Assembly (NCBI RefSeq): GCF_040049215.1
Contig: NZ_JBDZDN010000009.1
Coordinates: 1 to 50,462 of the forward strand
Reading direction: 5' to 3'
DNA length: 50,462 bases
Source of the DNA: Mesorhizobium_K sp040049215
GTDB lineage: Bacteria; Pseudomonadota; Alphaproteobacteria; Rhizobiales; Rhizobiaceae
Notes under the pieces: model-generated
Databases searched by the model: none
What the model was told of the DNA's origin: nothing
The model's input: only the letters and a program-made list of their open reading frames with translations
Shown here: positions 42,672 to 50,462 of the stretch, piece after piece
How positions within the stretch are numbered: position 1 is the stretch's first letter
Layout: each line of letters begins with the position of its first letter
Made by a program: the position numbers and the translations under genes

Positions 42672-44534
42672 TTACGCGCCTGCACTATGCGTGCCGAGAT
42701 CCGCTCTCGCGACCTCTCGCAGTTCTGGCGGGAGTCGGTAGCCCTTCCCGTATTGGTTCTCGATGAAGCCGTTCGGGAATACGATTCCCTGATCGACCGC
42801 CAAGCGCTCCTCTACCAGCCCTCGGAGTTTCGTCACCCGGGCGCGCAAGGTGGGCTCCAGCATCTCGAGGTGATCCGCGAGGTCGGGAGAGTAGAAGTAG
42901 GGTACATCCTTACACTCGGCCTTGGCTTCGCGGTGGTTCGGCAGCAGCGCCTCGATCAGCCTGTAGTAGGCCCCGTCCACGTAGAAGCCGCCTCGAAACC
43001 AAATGCGGCCGGCAGCCTTGTCGACGGCAAAATCACAAACCGGCGCGTCCAGCCGGTCGAGAGAAGCTGCAACATCGTCGCAGCAATCGGGCACCAGCGG
43101 AGCCTCGATCCGGTCCCGGCTGACGCACAGGCGTAGAATTGCGCCGCGCGGAAGCCGATCATGCACCATCGCCTGGCTGTGCACTTTCGCCCCGGCCTCG
43201 AGCACGCCGTTGACGCCGTCGGCGTGACGCCTGATCATAGCCCAGGCTTGTTCCAATACATCATCGGCCGCCATGTCTGGCACGTGGTGAACCACCGTAT
43301 AGATGTCAGGATGATCTCGCTTGAACCGATCCTGGTCCGATGCCGAGATGTCCCGACAGAATTTCACATAGGCGACGGCCATGCGGATGTCCTCATCCGC
43401 GACTCTCGCGCCGGTCAGCAGATCGACGGCGTAGCCTTCAGCAGGATCCAGAGCTTCGGCGCCGGACGCAAGCACCGCAAAACGGCGGTCGATGCATTGC
43501 GAACAGACGCCACAATGACGAACCTCGGTGGTCCAGCCCATCGGATGGACGCAACTCGCCGCTCTCGAGAGAGAGGCACCGAAGCCAGCCGCCACGATCT
43601 TGTCCACTACCTCCTTCTTCGTCAGCCACAGATAGGGTGTGGAGATAGTGAACTTGCTCCCAGCCAGCAGCGAAAAGATGCGCTCGAAGCCGCGCATCAC
43701 CTGCGGATGCGTTGTCCGCGTTGCGCGAGCGCCGAGCACGTCTTTTGCGATGGGGAGATTAAGGCTGACGACGCCATTCTCATAGAAGGTGAGCCCATTC
43801 TTGCCGAGCATCCTGGCGATGACGAAGGCGAGGCTGGCAAACAGGAACGAGCGCGAACGCTGCGTCGATTCAGTTGGGTCGACACCCGTGTTGGTGACGT
43901 TGACGGGGATATGCATCAGGCGGGAGGCGTAACCAGCCTGCACAAAATGACTGATCAGAGCCTTCTGAACTGCCAGCACTTTGCCCGCGGAATGGTGCCC
44001 GACGAGCACGGTTCTGCGGCCTTCGCACACGATGCTGTCGGTCGCACCAGCAAACGAGTCGAGCCCGCCCGAGAAAAGCGCGATCTCATCTGCGTCAAAT
44101 GCACCCTCGGAAAGCTCGGAAAAGTAGAGTGCGGCCTCGGCAAGCGGCGCTTCGGCCGCGATGAACTCGAACTCATAGGCGTCATCGGAAAGGAAGCCCA
44201 GCGTCGCCTCCAACTCCTGACGCAATTCGGCGCTCGACCAGACATCCAGACAGCGGACGGGAATGACGAAGAGCAGGTCTCGTCTCCAGTCGGTCCCAGC
44301 GTTCCGGAGCTTCTCGCCGCCGCGTTGTGCCCGCTGATCGCCGCAATAGACATAGGCGGCGATCTCCAGCAGATCGAGCAGAAGATCAGGCACATTGCTG
44401 ACCATGGCCCGACTGATGTCGGCGATCCGCAGGTTCACTGTGCGCTTGCCCTGGATATCCATCGTCTTGCGGACCACGTCCTGTTTAACCGGGGGAACCT
44501 CGATGCTGCCGCAGATGAATTCGAACCGCTTCAT
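42672..44534 (-). CDS. QueC-like PP-loop ATPase (intact copy)
   Basis: A 620-residue protein. An N-terminal domain of about 145 residues precedes the PP-loop SGGLDS at 155-160. The catalytic core continues with RSRSFLFASLAFVIA and ENGVVSLNLP, and a zinc site uses C328, C341, C344 and C347. A C-terminal domain of about 240 residues ends in NGFIENQYGKGYRLPPELRE, which resembles a winged helix. True QueC is about 230 residues and converts carboxy-deazaguanine to preQ0 with ATP and ammonia; the N- and C-terminal additions and absence of the SGYPDCR motif separate this enzyme from it. Large QueC-like proteins with an unknown partner occur in the Qat antiphage system and in some CBASS operons. Its ATG overlaps the partner gene's stop (ATGA). 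Confidence 0.87.
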   Translation of the reverse strand: MKRFEFICGSIEVPPVKQDVVRKTMDIQGKRTVNLRIADISRAMVSNVPDLLLDLLEIAAYVYCGDQRAQRGGEKLRNAGTDWRRDLLFVIPVRCLDVWSSAELRQELEATLGFLSDDAYEFEFIAAEAPLAEAALYFSELSEGAFDADEIALFSGGLDSFAGATDSIVCEGRRTVLVGHHSAGKVLAVQKALISHFVQAGYASRLMHIPVNVTNTGVDPTESTQRSRSFLFASLAFVIARMLGKNGLTFYENGVVSLNLPIAKDVLGARATRTTHPQVMRGFERIFSLLAGSKFTISTPYLWLTKKEVVDKIVAAGFGASLSRAASCVHPMGWTTEVRHCGVCSQCIDRRFAVLASGAEALDPAEGYAVDLLTGARVADEDIRMAVAYVKFCRDISASDQDRFKRDHPDIYTVVHHVPDMAADDVLEQAWAMIRRHADGVNGVLEAGAKVHSQAMVHDRLPRGAILRLCVSRDRIEAPLVPDCCDDVAASLDRLDAPVCDFAVDKAAGRIWFRGGFYVDGAYYRLIEALLPNHREAKAECKDVPYFYSPDLADHLEMLEPTLRARVTKLRGLVEERLAVDQGIVFPNGFIENQYGKGYRLPPELREVARADLGTHSAGA

Positions 44535-45319
44535 GCTGCCTGGCCTCGGATCGAGAGTTCGCGCCGCACCTTCTTGAAGGCGTAGGCCGCAAACGCCGCG
44601 GCATCCTCGCGCTTCAATTTCTTGTCCAGATGATAGCGGTTCTTGCCAATCCAGCCCTTGGCATAGGCCCGCATAATCATTGTCGTCTCGCGGCAGTGGC
44701 GGCGCAGCGCGCTCTCGAAATAGCTCGTGTCCGCCACCGAACGGATGCTGCTGCCGTTGCCGATGTGTCGCGGAATTTCCCGGTCGAGAAAGTACTGGAG
44801 ATGGCCATCCAGAATGTTGGTGAAGAAGCTCTGCGCGAGCTCGCCGAAGCGTTCCGTCGAGGCGAAAGTTGCCAGGGTCGTCCTCTGGTCCTCCACGGAA
44901 GCCTTCCACAGAGCTGGTCCTCGCTCCACCGCAAGTCCTGCCAGAGCCGACATAGCGGCATTGCGTGCAAGCACACTGAAATCGGTCACCCGCCTGCCAC
45001 CGACACGCCGGGCACGGTCCGCAGCCTCGCTGAAGGCGGCAAGGATGTCTGTCATCGTCGGGTCGGGCGACACGCGCAGGCCCAGCGGCCTGAGGGCGGC
45101 CGCAAAGTCGCGCTCCTGTGCGGCGAGCGGAATGTTCAGTAGGAGCCACATCGATTCCACGAAGGCTGGATCGGTCACCGCATGGGCAAGCGATTTGTCC
45201 GCGGCGTCCTCGACCGCTTTTGCCAGCGAGGCGATCCGGATGTCGCGTTCATCAAGAAGCGCGACGACTTCGCTCCATTTGCGCGTGGCGTGCGGCAGAT
45301 TCAGTCGGATGTGCCCCAT
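44531..45319 (-). CDS. Partner protein of the QueC-like enzyme (intact copy)
   Basis: A 262-residue soluble protein beginning MGHIRLNLP, homologous along its length to the 258-residue protein at 610-1386. Shared landmarks are the MGH start, the W-x2-VVALL helix, a central segment ending in EIPRHIG here, and HCRETTMIMRAY near residue 210. I see no catalytic motif. The start has a GGGGGA site. It is the first gene of a two-gene operon with the QueC-like enzyme and is divergent from the recombinase module. Conservation of the Met-Gly-His start between diverged copies suggests that the N-terminus itself matters. Confidence 0.82.
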   Translation of the reverse strand: MGHIRLNLPHATRKWSEVVALLDERDIRIASLAKAVEDAADKSLAHAVTDPAFVESMWLLLNIPLAAQERDFAAALRPLGLRVSPDPTMTDILAAFSEAADRARRVGGRRVTDFSVLARNAAMSALAGLAVERGPALWKASVEDQRTTLATFASTERFGELAQSFFTNILDGHLQYFLDREIPRHIGNGSSIRSVADTSYFESALRRHCRETTMIMRAYAKGWIGKNRYHLDKKLKREDAAAFAAYAFKKVRRELSIRGQAA

Positions 45320-45345
45320 CGTTCCCCCGGAAGTATGGCGGGGCC

Positions 45346-45374
45346 ATTACACGCGGTCCTGTACTGTCGGGAAA
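45346..45374 (-). promoter_or_regulatory. Possible promoter of the intact QueC-like operon
   Basis: On the minus strand a TGTAAT box (45351-45346) lies 17 bases downstream of TTTCCC (45374-45369), 27 bases before the partner-gene start. The -10 box is good and the -35 box weak. Confidence 0.3.
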
Positions 45375-45523
45375 ATCACGCCTTGCGGATTGGCTAACGC
45401 GTGGTTGCGGGCGCGGGGGCAATTTTCGCTATTCTGCGCGCCGCTCACTTCTTGCGCGACGCACCTCCTTTGATTTCCGCACCTTCTGGTGGACTGACCA
45501 CGGTTGGACGTAATCAACCCTGC

Positions 45524-45751
45524 ATGACGCTCCGTCACCCTGAAACATGGCCGCGCCGCGGGCCTAACCCGATCTCCACTGACAGGCTGTCGCCCGCCGA
45601 ACGGCGCAGCGAGCTAGTTGAGCTGCTCGCACTTGGCCTGGTTCGGCTTCGCGCGCGTCAGTCAAGCGAACTATCTGCCCGTCCGGAGAATGGTTTGCTG
45701 GACTGTTCGGCCGACCGGAGCGGTCATGCAACCGAGCGGAGAAACGCATGA
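45524..45751 (+). CDS. Small conserved protein heading the recombinase module (copy 2)
   Basis: A 75-residue protein with LSPAERRSELVELLALGLV and RPENGLLDCSADRSGHAT, matching the small protein at 1610-1795. Its stop overlaps the DUF2924 start (ATGA at 45748-45751), so all four module genes are translationally coupled here. I start it at 45524, with the extra N-terminal residues MTLRHPETW; a later start is not excluded. The function is unknown. Confidence 0.65.
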   Translation: MTLRHPETWPRRGPNPISTDRLSPAERRSELVELLALGLVRLRARQSSELSARPENGLLDCSADRSGHATERRNA

Positions 45752-46206
45752 CCTCGTCCGATCCCATCCCGGCGCGCCTGGCGGCGCTGAAGACAAGCCC
45801 GACGACAGACCTGAAGCAGCAGTGGCGCGACCTCTTCGACAGCGAGCCGCCACCTTTCAACCGCCGCTATCTCGAAAGCCGACTTGCGTACCGTATTCAG
45901 GAACTCGCCTATGGGGGACTGAAGCCGGAAACCATCCGGCGGCTCGAACGACTGGGTGAGGAACTGGACGGCGGCAACGTCGCGGTCCGTCGCATCCGCG
46001 CCGACCGCGACAGGCCTATCACCGGCACGCGCCTCCTGCGCGAGTGGCAGGGCGTCGAGCAGATCGTCACCGTGACGGCCGCCGGCTTCGAATGGCAGGG
46101 GCGGCCCTACAAGTCGCTGTCGGCCATCGCCCGTGCCATCACCGGCACGCGCTGGAACGGCTGGGTGTTCTTCGGCCTCAGGAACCACCGCAGGGGAGGG
46201 GCATGA
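45748..46206 (+). CDS. DUF2924 family protein (copy 2)
   Basis: A 152-residue protein differing from copy 1 at only a few positions (for instance QWRDLFDSEPPPFNRR is shared). It overlaps the small gene upstream and the recombinase downstream by four bases each. Unlike copy 1, its leader is uninterrupted, so this module shows the native operon order. Role as in copy 1: probable recombinase helper. Confidence 0.87.
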   Translation: MTSSDPIPARLAALKTSPTTDLKQQWRDLFDSEPPPFNRRYLESRLAYRIQELAYGGLKPETIRRLERLGEELDGGNVAVRRIRADRDRPITGTRLLREWQGVEQIVTVTAAGFEWQGRPYKSLSAIARAITGTRWNGWVFFGLRNHRRGGA

Positions 46207-47528
46207 CGATGCCCGTCGAGAAGCCTAAGATCGTGCGCAAGCTCCGCTGCGCCGTCTACACCCGGAAATCCTCGGAGGAGGGGCTGGAGCAGGAGTTCAA
46301 TTCCCTGCACGCGCAGCGGGAGGCCTGCGAGGCCTATATCGCCAGCCAGCGCTCGGAAGGCTGGGTGCTGGTCCGCGACCAGTACGACGACGGCGGCATT
46401 TCCGGCGGCACGCTGGAGCGCCCGGCGCTGCAGCGACTGCTCGCCGACATCGATGACGGTCTCGTCGATGTCGTGGTGGTCTACAAAATCGACCGGCTCA
46501 GCCGTTCGTTGATGGATTTTGCCAGGCTGGTCGAGGTGTTCGACCGCAACGGCGTGACGTTTGTCTCGGTCACCCAATCCTTCAACACGACCACGTCGAT
46601 GGGGCGTCTCACGCTGAATATTCTGCTTTCCTTCGCCCAGTTCGAGCGTGAGGTGACGGCCGAACGCATCCGCGACAAGTTCCGCGCCTCCCGGATGAAG
46701 GGCATGTGGATGGGCGGGGTACCGCCTCTGGGCTACCGGGTCGACAACCGCAAGCTGGTGGTAGACGAGGAAAACGCCGAGCACGTCCGCTGGATCTTTG
46801 CCCGCTTTCTGGAGATCGGTTCCGGAACGGTGCTGGCGCGCGCGGCAGCGGATAGGGGCATGAAAACGCTGCATGGAAACCGGATCGACAAGAAGTATGT
46901 CTACCGGATGCTGAACAACCGCGCCTATATCGGCGAGGCAGTCCACAAGGGCGACAGCTATCCGGGAGAGCACGACGCCATCATCGAGCGGGAGGTTTGG
47001 GACAAGGTTCACGCCATCCTACGGGAGAGCCCGCGCAAGCGCGCAGCCCGCACCCGCGCAGACACGCCGGCGCTGCTGAAGGGGCTGCTCTTCGGTCCCG
47101 ACGGCGCGGCGTTCTCGCCGACGCATACCAGGGAGGGTGGGCGGCTCTACCGCTATTATGTCAGCCAGACAGTGCTGAAGCATGGCGCGGGGTCCTGTCC
47201 GATCGGCCGCGTAGCGGCGGGAGACATGGAGGCGGCTGTCGTCCACCAACTGCGCGCTGTCTTCCGGCAGCCGGAGGTTGTCGCCGGAACATGGAAGTCG
47301 GCTCGGAGACAAGACAGCGACACCACCGAGGCCGACGTTCGTGAAGCGCTTCTGCAGCTCGATCCGCTGTGGGACGAACTTTTTCCCGCCGAACAGGCAA
47401 GGATCGTGGCGCTGCTGGTGGAACGCGTCGACATCGGCGCCGCCGGCCTGATCCTCCGACTTCGCATCGACGGTCTCGGTGGTCTTGCGAGTGAGATGCG
47501 GCCCAAGGACCTGGAGCTGGCCGCATGA
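46203..47528 (+). CDS. Large serine recombinase (copy 2)
   Basis: A 441-residue recombinase with the same domains as copy 1: catalytic S23 in YTRKS, KIDRLSRSLMDF, a Recombinase domain and a degenerate zinc-ribbon region. The two proteins differ at about 15-20 residues, mostly in the first 300, for example ENAEHVRWIFARFLEIGSGTV versus the EQAAH version. Both frames are intact, so two active enzymes of slightly different sequence may coexist and could act on each other's sites. Confidence 0.93.
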   Translation: MTMPVEKPKIVRKLRCAVYTRKSSEEGLEQEFNSLHAQREACEAYIASQRSEGWVLVRDQYDDGGISGGTLERPALQRLLADIDDGLVDVVVVYKIDRLSRSLMDFARLVEVFDRNGVTFVSVTQSFNTTTSMGRLTLNILLSFAQFEREVTAERIRDKFRASRMKGMWMGGVPPLGYRVDNRKLVVDEENAEHVRWIFARFLEIGSGTVLARAAADRGMKTLHGNRIDKKYVYRMLNNRAYIGEAVHKGDSYPGEHDAIIEREVWDKVHAILRESPRKRAARTRADTPALLKGLLFGPDGAAFSPTHTREGGRLYRYYVSQTVLKHGAGSCPIGRVAAGDMEAAVVHQLRAVFRQPEVVAGTWKSARRQDSDTTEADVREALLQLDPLWDELFPAEQARIVALLVERVDIGAAGLILRLRIDGLGGLASEMRPKDLELAA

Positions 47529-47914
47529 GCCGCGCCACGCCGATCGCGGAGACCGTGACGCTGCACGTCCCGTTCCGCCTGATGAAGCGCGGCGGCCGGA
47601 AAGAGATGCACGTGCCCGATGGCGCCGCGCGGTCGCAGCGCACCGACAGCACGCTCATCAAGGCGCTGGCGCGCGCGTACCGCTGGAAACAAATGCTGGA
47701 GTCAGGCGACTTCGCCACCATCGCCGATCTAGCCAGGCACGAAGGCATCGCGCCGTCCTACCTGACCCGCATTCTGCGGCTGACGTTCCTAGCCCCGGAT
47801 ATTATCGAGGCCGTCCTCGAGGCGCATACCATGTCTATCACGGCGGAGGAATTGCGCACCGGCATCGACGATGACTGGGACGTCCAGCGGCGCACGATGG
47901 GGCGCAGTCAATGA
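47525..47914 (+). CDS. HTH accessory protein of the recombinase module (copy 2)
   Basis: A 129-residue protein apparently identical to the one at 4324-4713, with the helix-turn-helix in LARHEGIAPSYLTRILRL. It overlaps the recombinase stop by four bases. Identity here, in contrast to the diverged first half of the module, points to recent exchange between the copies. Confidence 0.82.
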   Translation: MSRATPIAETVTLHVPFRLMKRGGRKEMHVPDGAARSQRTDSTLIKALARAYRWKQMLESGDFATIADLARHEGIAPSYLTRILRLTFLAPDIIEAVLEAHTMSITAEELRTGIDDDWDVQRRTMGRSQ

Positions 47915-48024
47915 CGGTTCCGACCGTATCCTGATTGACCGCATACTGGCAGTTGTGCTCCTCGCCACGACCGCATAGGCCGCTCCAAAGCCATCTAGCG
48001 TAGGGCCAGGGCGGCGGTCATATA

Positions 48025-48540
48025 TCACGGGCGCTTGATGCCATGCACGTCAGCCGCAAGGTCGAGCATCTCGCCGACGACGTCGTCAATCTGGTCAGCG
48101 CAAGCGCAAATTTCGCGCAGGGTCAGGGCTTCACACTTAAGGAAATAGACCTCGTCCGGCTTTCGGTATCGCAAGCGGTTAAAAACATATGTCGCCTCAG
48201 GCGCATCGGAATAATCGGCTAGGCCACCATGCGCGATGGTGTTTCGAACATCATTCATGCGGGCGATTTCGGACAGCAGTCGGCTGGCACGGTCCCGCCA
48301 TTTCCCGAGGGTTTCCAACTTGTCGAACGCCAACTTGAGCGAGTTTATTTTGTCCCCTGTCTGATAGGGCATTTTGGCGATCAAGTTTGCACGGCGCGCT
48401 GGCATGAAAACTTTCATCAGCAGGTAATCCAACTGATGATCGAGAAGCGCGAATTGAACCAACAGGTGGCCCGCAGGAATCTCTAGCTGCGTGACCGCCT
48501 GAGCCGTCACCTTCCATTCGTACAGGCCGGGTAAAGTCAC
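48025..48540 (-). CDS. HEPN-like protein, possible toxin
   Basis: A 171-residue helical protein starting at a GTG (48540) that overlaps the upstream XRE gene's stop (GTGA). It contains NDVRNTIAHGG with R99 and H104, the R-x4-H motif of HEPN ribonucleases, embedded in long helices (DKINSLKLAFDKLETLGKWRDRASRLL). HEPN proteins act as toxins or defence RNases, often beside an antitoxin. Pairing with an XRE regulator fits a toxin-antitoxin module, but RNase activity is inferred from the motif only. A non-toxic cell-contact or abortive-type HEPN-like protein is the alternative. Confidence 0.68.
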   Translation of the reverse strand: MTLPGLYEWKVTAQAVTQLEIPAGHLLVQFALLDHQLDYLLMKVFMPARRANLIAKMPYQTGDKINSLKLAFDKLETLGKWRDRASRLLSEIARMNDVRNTIAHGGLADYSDAPEATYVFNRLRYRKPDEVYFLKCEALTLREICACADQIDDVVGEMLDLAADVHGIKRP

Positions 48541-48767
48541 TTCCGCAGCCTCACCCCGCCGGTGCCGCCGTTCTCTGCGATGAACTCGACGCCGGCACCG
48601 GCGAGCGTCTGCTTAATGCGTTGCAGCGTGGCAAATTGAGGGGCGCGCGTATTGGCTTCAAATCGATGGACGGTTTTCGGCGCACTCTCAGATTCCAGCG
48701 CCAGCCGCTCTTTCGTCCAGTTCAGCAATGCTCGTGCTTCCCGGCATTGTGCCGCAGATAACGCCAT
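48537..48767 (-). CDS. XRE-family HTH regulator
   Basis: A 76-residue protein starting at 48767 (MALSAAQCREARALLNWTKE), an XRE-type helix-turn-helix of about 55 residues (LALESESAPKTVHRFEANTRAPQ, then LQRIKQTLAGAGVEFI). It is the upstream gene of a coupled pair with the HEPN-like protein and probably represses the pair, as antitoxin-type XRE proteins do. The ending GVEFIAENGGTGGVRLRK is typical of this compact rhizobial XRE family. Confidence 0.78.
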   Translation of the reverse strand: MALSAAQCREARALLNWTKERLALESESAPKTVHRFEANTRAPQFATLQRIKQTLAGAGVEFIAENGGTGGVRLRK

Positions 48768-48940
48768 TGGCGCCCCCCAGATCACCGCAGACGACGACAA
48801 TCACCCAAGTCGCGGAGACGAGCAAGCGGCCTTCCCAGAAGCGGACACCCGCCGTGCGAGTTCCGCTGCGATCGGTCTCCCTGCACAACGACGCGAACAA
48901 CGATGCGAAGCGCAGATTAATCTCTAGCTGGCGCGGACTG

Positions 48941-50462
48941 CTAAGTTGTCAGCCCTGCCTTGCGAAGCCCATCCAAAAGCAGTCCGAATGCAGCGGGGTC
49001 TTTCGTTTGAAATTCATTGGCCCAGTACCTGCGCCATCCGTCCGAATCGTCAACTTTCGGCGCCCACGGCAGCTCGCCAGCGTGTTTGAGGAAAATATCC
49101 CGCAGTGAGCGCGCCTGATCTGTGCGGCCGAGTTGAGCATATGTGGCGGCCGCCCACGCGTAGAAGGCCATACGGGGGCGCAGGATTCGGCTGAATGCCA
49201 CAATCGCTTCCTGATAGTCGCCGGCTAGGTATTCGGCAACGAGGCGTGCCTCCAGGCAACTGTCTGCAACGACTGGGCTACGTCGCAATGCCTCGTTGGA
49301 GCTCGCGACCGCATGCGCCAGATCGCCGGAACATGCGGAAAGCCAGCCGACGACACAGTAGTTGTAATAGTCGTTGGGGTTCAGTGCCAAGGCGATTTCC
49401 ACCTGTATTCGAGCGAGGTCTAAGTCACCTTTCACATGCAGATAACTCCACGCCAATTCCAAGTGCGTTCGGCTGTCGTGCGGATCAAGCTCGACGGCTT
49501 TCCGGCTAAGCTCGAAAATTCGTTCTGCAGCAGCTTCCCGAGACGCTGTCCAGGGAGACTCATGTTCCGCATAGAAGGACTCCGCCAGCTCGACATAGGC
49601 GGAGGCATAGCCCGGATCCAGTTCGATCGCCCTTTCGAAGTGGCGCCTCGCCTGCAACACCTCTTCCATAGACGTGCCGTTGTTCAGAACGTACTTGCCA
49701 CGCAGCCAGTGGTCGTAGGCAGAAAAACTTTCGGCTGGCCGCTGCAGGTTTCGCGACCGCTCGGCTCCCTCGACGTGCTGTGGCAGGCTCGCGACGATTC
49801 TCTGCACGATGTCGTCCTGAACACCGAATATGTCTCCGATGTCCCGGTCGAAGCGCTCGGCCCATAGATGCTTGCCCGTTTCGGTTTCGACAAGCTGCGC
49901 CGTAACGCGGACACGCTCAGCTGCGCGCCGTACGCTGCCCTCAACGATGTATTGGGCGGCCAATTCAAGCCCAATATCCCGCACGTTCTCGGGCCGTCCC
50001 TTGTAAACAAAGGACGACTTCCGTGAGATCACGCAGAGCGATCGAAACCGGCCGAGCCCCGTGATGATGTCTTCCGCGACTCCGTCTGCGAAGTACTCGT
50101 ATTCCGCGTCGCTGCTCATATTGACGAAGGGCAGAACGGCAATGGACGCTCTGGGCAGAGAAAACACTTCCGCAGTTGTCACAGATGGCTTGGGGCCCGC
50201 GTATTTATAGCCGCGACCATGGACAGTCACGATCATCTCGGCCGGCAGCAGTTTTCGCAGCGCCGAAACGTGGACCTGGAGCGTGTTCTCCTCCACCACG
50301 AGGCCCGGCCAGACCGTCTCGAAAAGTTCGGTCTTGCCGATCACCTCGTCCGGTTTCTCCAAAAGCATAGCGAGGATGTCGAAGGAGCGCGCCGAAAGCT
50401 CCACCGGACCGCCCGGGCCTAGCAGCAGCCGTTCGGAGCGTTTCAGCCGAAAGTTCCCGAAA
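48941..50462 (-). CDS. Winged-helix/TPR transcriptional regulator, 5' part beyond the window
   Basis: The frame is open to the right edge (FGNFRLKRSERLLLG is readable), so the true start lies outside; an internal GTG at 50404 is not the start. The N-terminal portion is an OmpR/PhoB-type winged helix as in CadC-like regulators (FDILAMLLEKPDEVIGKTEL, then YKYAG). A conserved FlgO/TolB-like domain follows (SIAVLPFVNMSSDAEYEYFADGV), then TPR repeats (FERAIELDPGYASAYVELAE and SRKAVELDPHDSRTHLELAW). This architecture is frequent in rhizobia, where it controls unknown targets. It seems unrelated to the element and may mark the flanking chromosome. Confidence 0.87.
   Translation of the reverse strand, partial: FGNFRLKRSERLLLGPGGPVELSARSFDILAMLLEKPDEVIGKTELFETVWPGLVVEENTLQVHVSALRKLLPAEMIVTVHGRGYKYAGPKPSVTTAEVFSLPRASIAVLPFVNMSSDAEYEYFADGVAEDIITGLGRFRSLCVISRKSSFVYKGRPENVRDIGLELAAQYIVEGSVRRAAERVRVTAQLVETETGKHLWAERFDRDIGDIFGVQDDIVQRIVASLPQHVEGAERSRNLQRPAESFSAYDHWLRGKYVLNNGTSMEEVLQARRHFERAIELDPGYASAYVELAESFYAEHESPWTASREAAAERIFELSRKAVELDPHDSRTHLELAWSYLHVKGDLDLARIQVEIALALNPNDYYNYCVVGWLSACSGDLAHAVASSNEALRRSPVVADSCLEARLVAEYLAGDYQEAIVAFSRILRPRMAFYAWAAATYAQLGRTDQARSLRDIFLKHAGELPWAPKVDDSDGWRRYWANEFQTKDPAAFGLLLDGLRKAGLTT

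Larger units (their letters stand above)
45748..47924 (+). repeat. Long direct repeat, right copy (recombinase module)
   Basis: This is the partner of 2547-4723, in the same orientation and with a constant 43,201-base offset. Recombination between the copies would release a circle of that size, carrying the intact QueC-like pair, the prophage block, and the cyclase and CHAT clusters. The leader segment 45593-45747 also matches 1630-1800. Confidence 0.9.

Noticed and set aside
43161..44585. A 474-codon plus-strand frame opposite the QueC-like gene
   Set aside because: The minus-strand protein has a PP-loop and four zinc cysteines and a homologue elsewhere in the window; the plus frame is a shadow.
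1..50462. CRISPR arrays, tRNA or rRNA genes
   Set aside because: No regularly spaced short repeats, cloverleaf-like sequences or rRNA segments were noticed on reading. A tRNAscan or CRISPR finder run would be decisive.

Overview
The window looks like a high-GC alphaproteobacterial accessory region, most likely from a Hyphomicrobiales (Mesorhizobium-type) genome. The basis is the style of its proteins: rhizobial adenylate cyclase/WD40 proteins, a P27-terminase/ParB-methylase prophage set, and DUF2924-recombinase modules. No tRNA, rRNA, CRISPR array or core housekeeping operon was seen. The species cannot be read from the sequence.

Layout. (1) 1-1386, minus strand: a truncated QueC-like gene and its partner gene. 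(2) 1610-4713: a serine-recombinase module (small protein, DUF2924, large serine recombinase, HTH protein), split near its start by about 0.75 kb carrying a membrane-protein gene. (3) 4948-10311, minus strand: a 1535-residue adenylate cyclase/STAND ATPase/WD40 protein and a secreted protein. (4) 11120-14352: three tightly spaced unknown genes, the last with a Lon-like Ser/Lys signature and one membrane helix. (5) 14505-24401: an envelope gene cluster with two OmpA-type proteins, two exported proteins (one DUF4384) and an exported 1839-residue caspase-like CHAT protein with TPR and SPOR domains. (6) 24545-28931: small exported proteins, lipoproteins and membrane proteins. (7) 28997-29677: a second, unrelated small serine recombinase. 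(8) 29904-33244: a sulfur-handling operon (ArsR-rhodanese, metallo-hydrolase, frameshifted MFS transporter) and a separate rhodanese. (9) 33439-42484, minus strand: a prophage-like early and packaging block with both terminase subunits but no capsid or tail genes. (10) 42672-45319, minus strand: an intact QueC-like gene with its partner. (11) 45524-47914: a second copy of the recombinase module. (12) 48025-48767: an XRE/HEPN-like pair. (13) 48941 to the end: a winged-helix/TPR regulator that runs off the window.

How it fits together. The two recombinase modules are direct repeats with a constant offset of 43,201 bp. Each lies beside a divergent version of the same two-gene cassette: a QueC-like PP-loop ATPase translationally coupled to a ~260-residue partner beginning Met-Gly-His. 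The recurrence of cassette plus recombinase argues that the QueC-like pair is cargo of this element family, and a defence-type role resembling Qat or QueC-containing CBASS is the leading hypothesis. The 43 kb between the repeats is a collection of further mobile or signalling modules: the cyclase/STAND protein, the Lon-like cassette, the exported CHAT cluster and the partial prophage.
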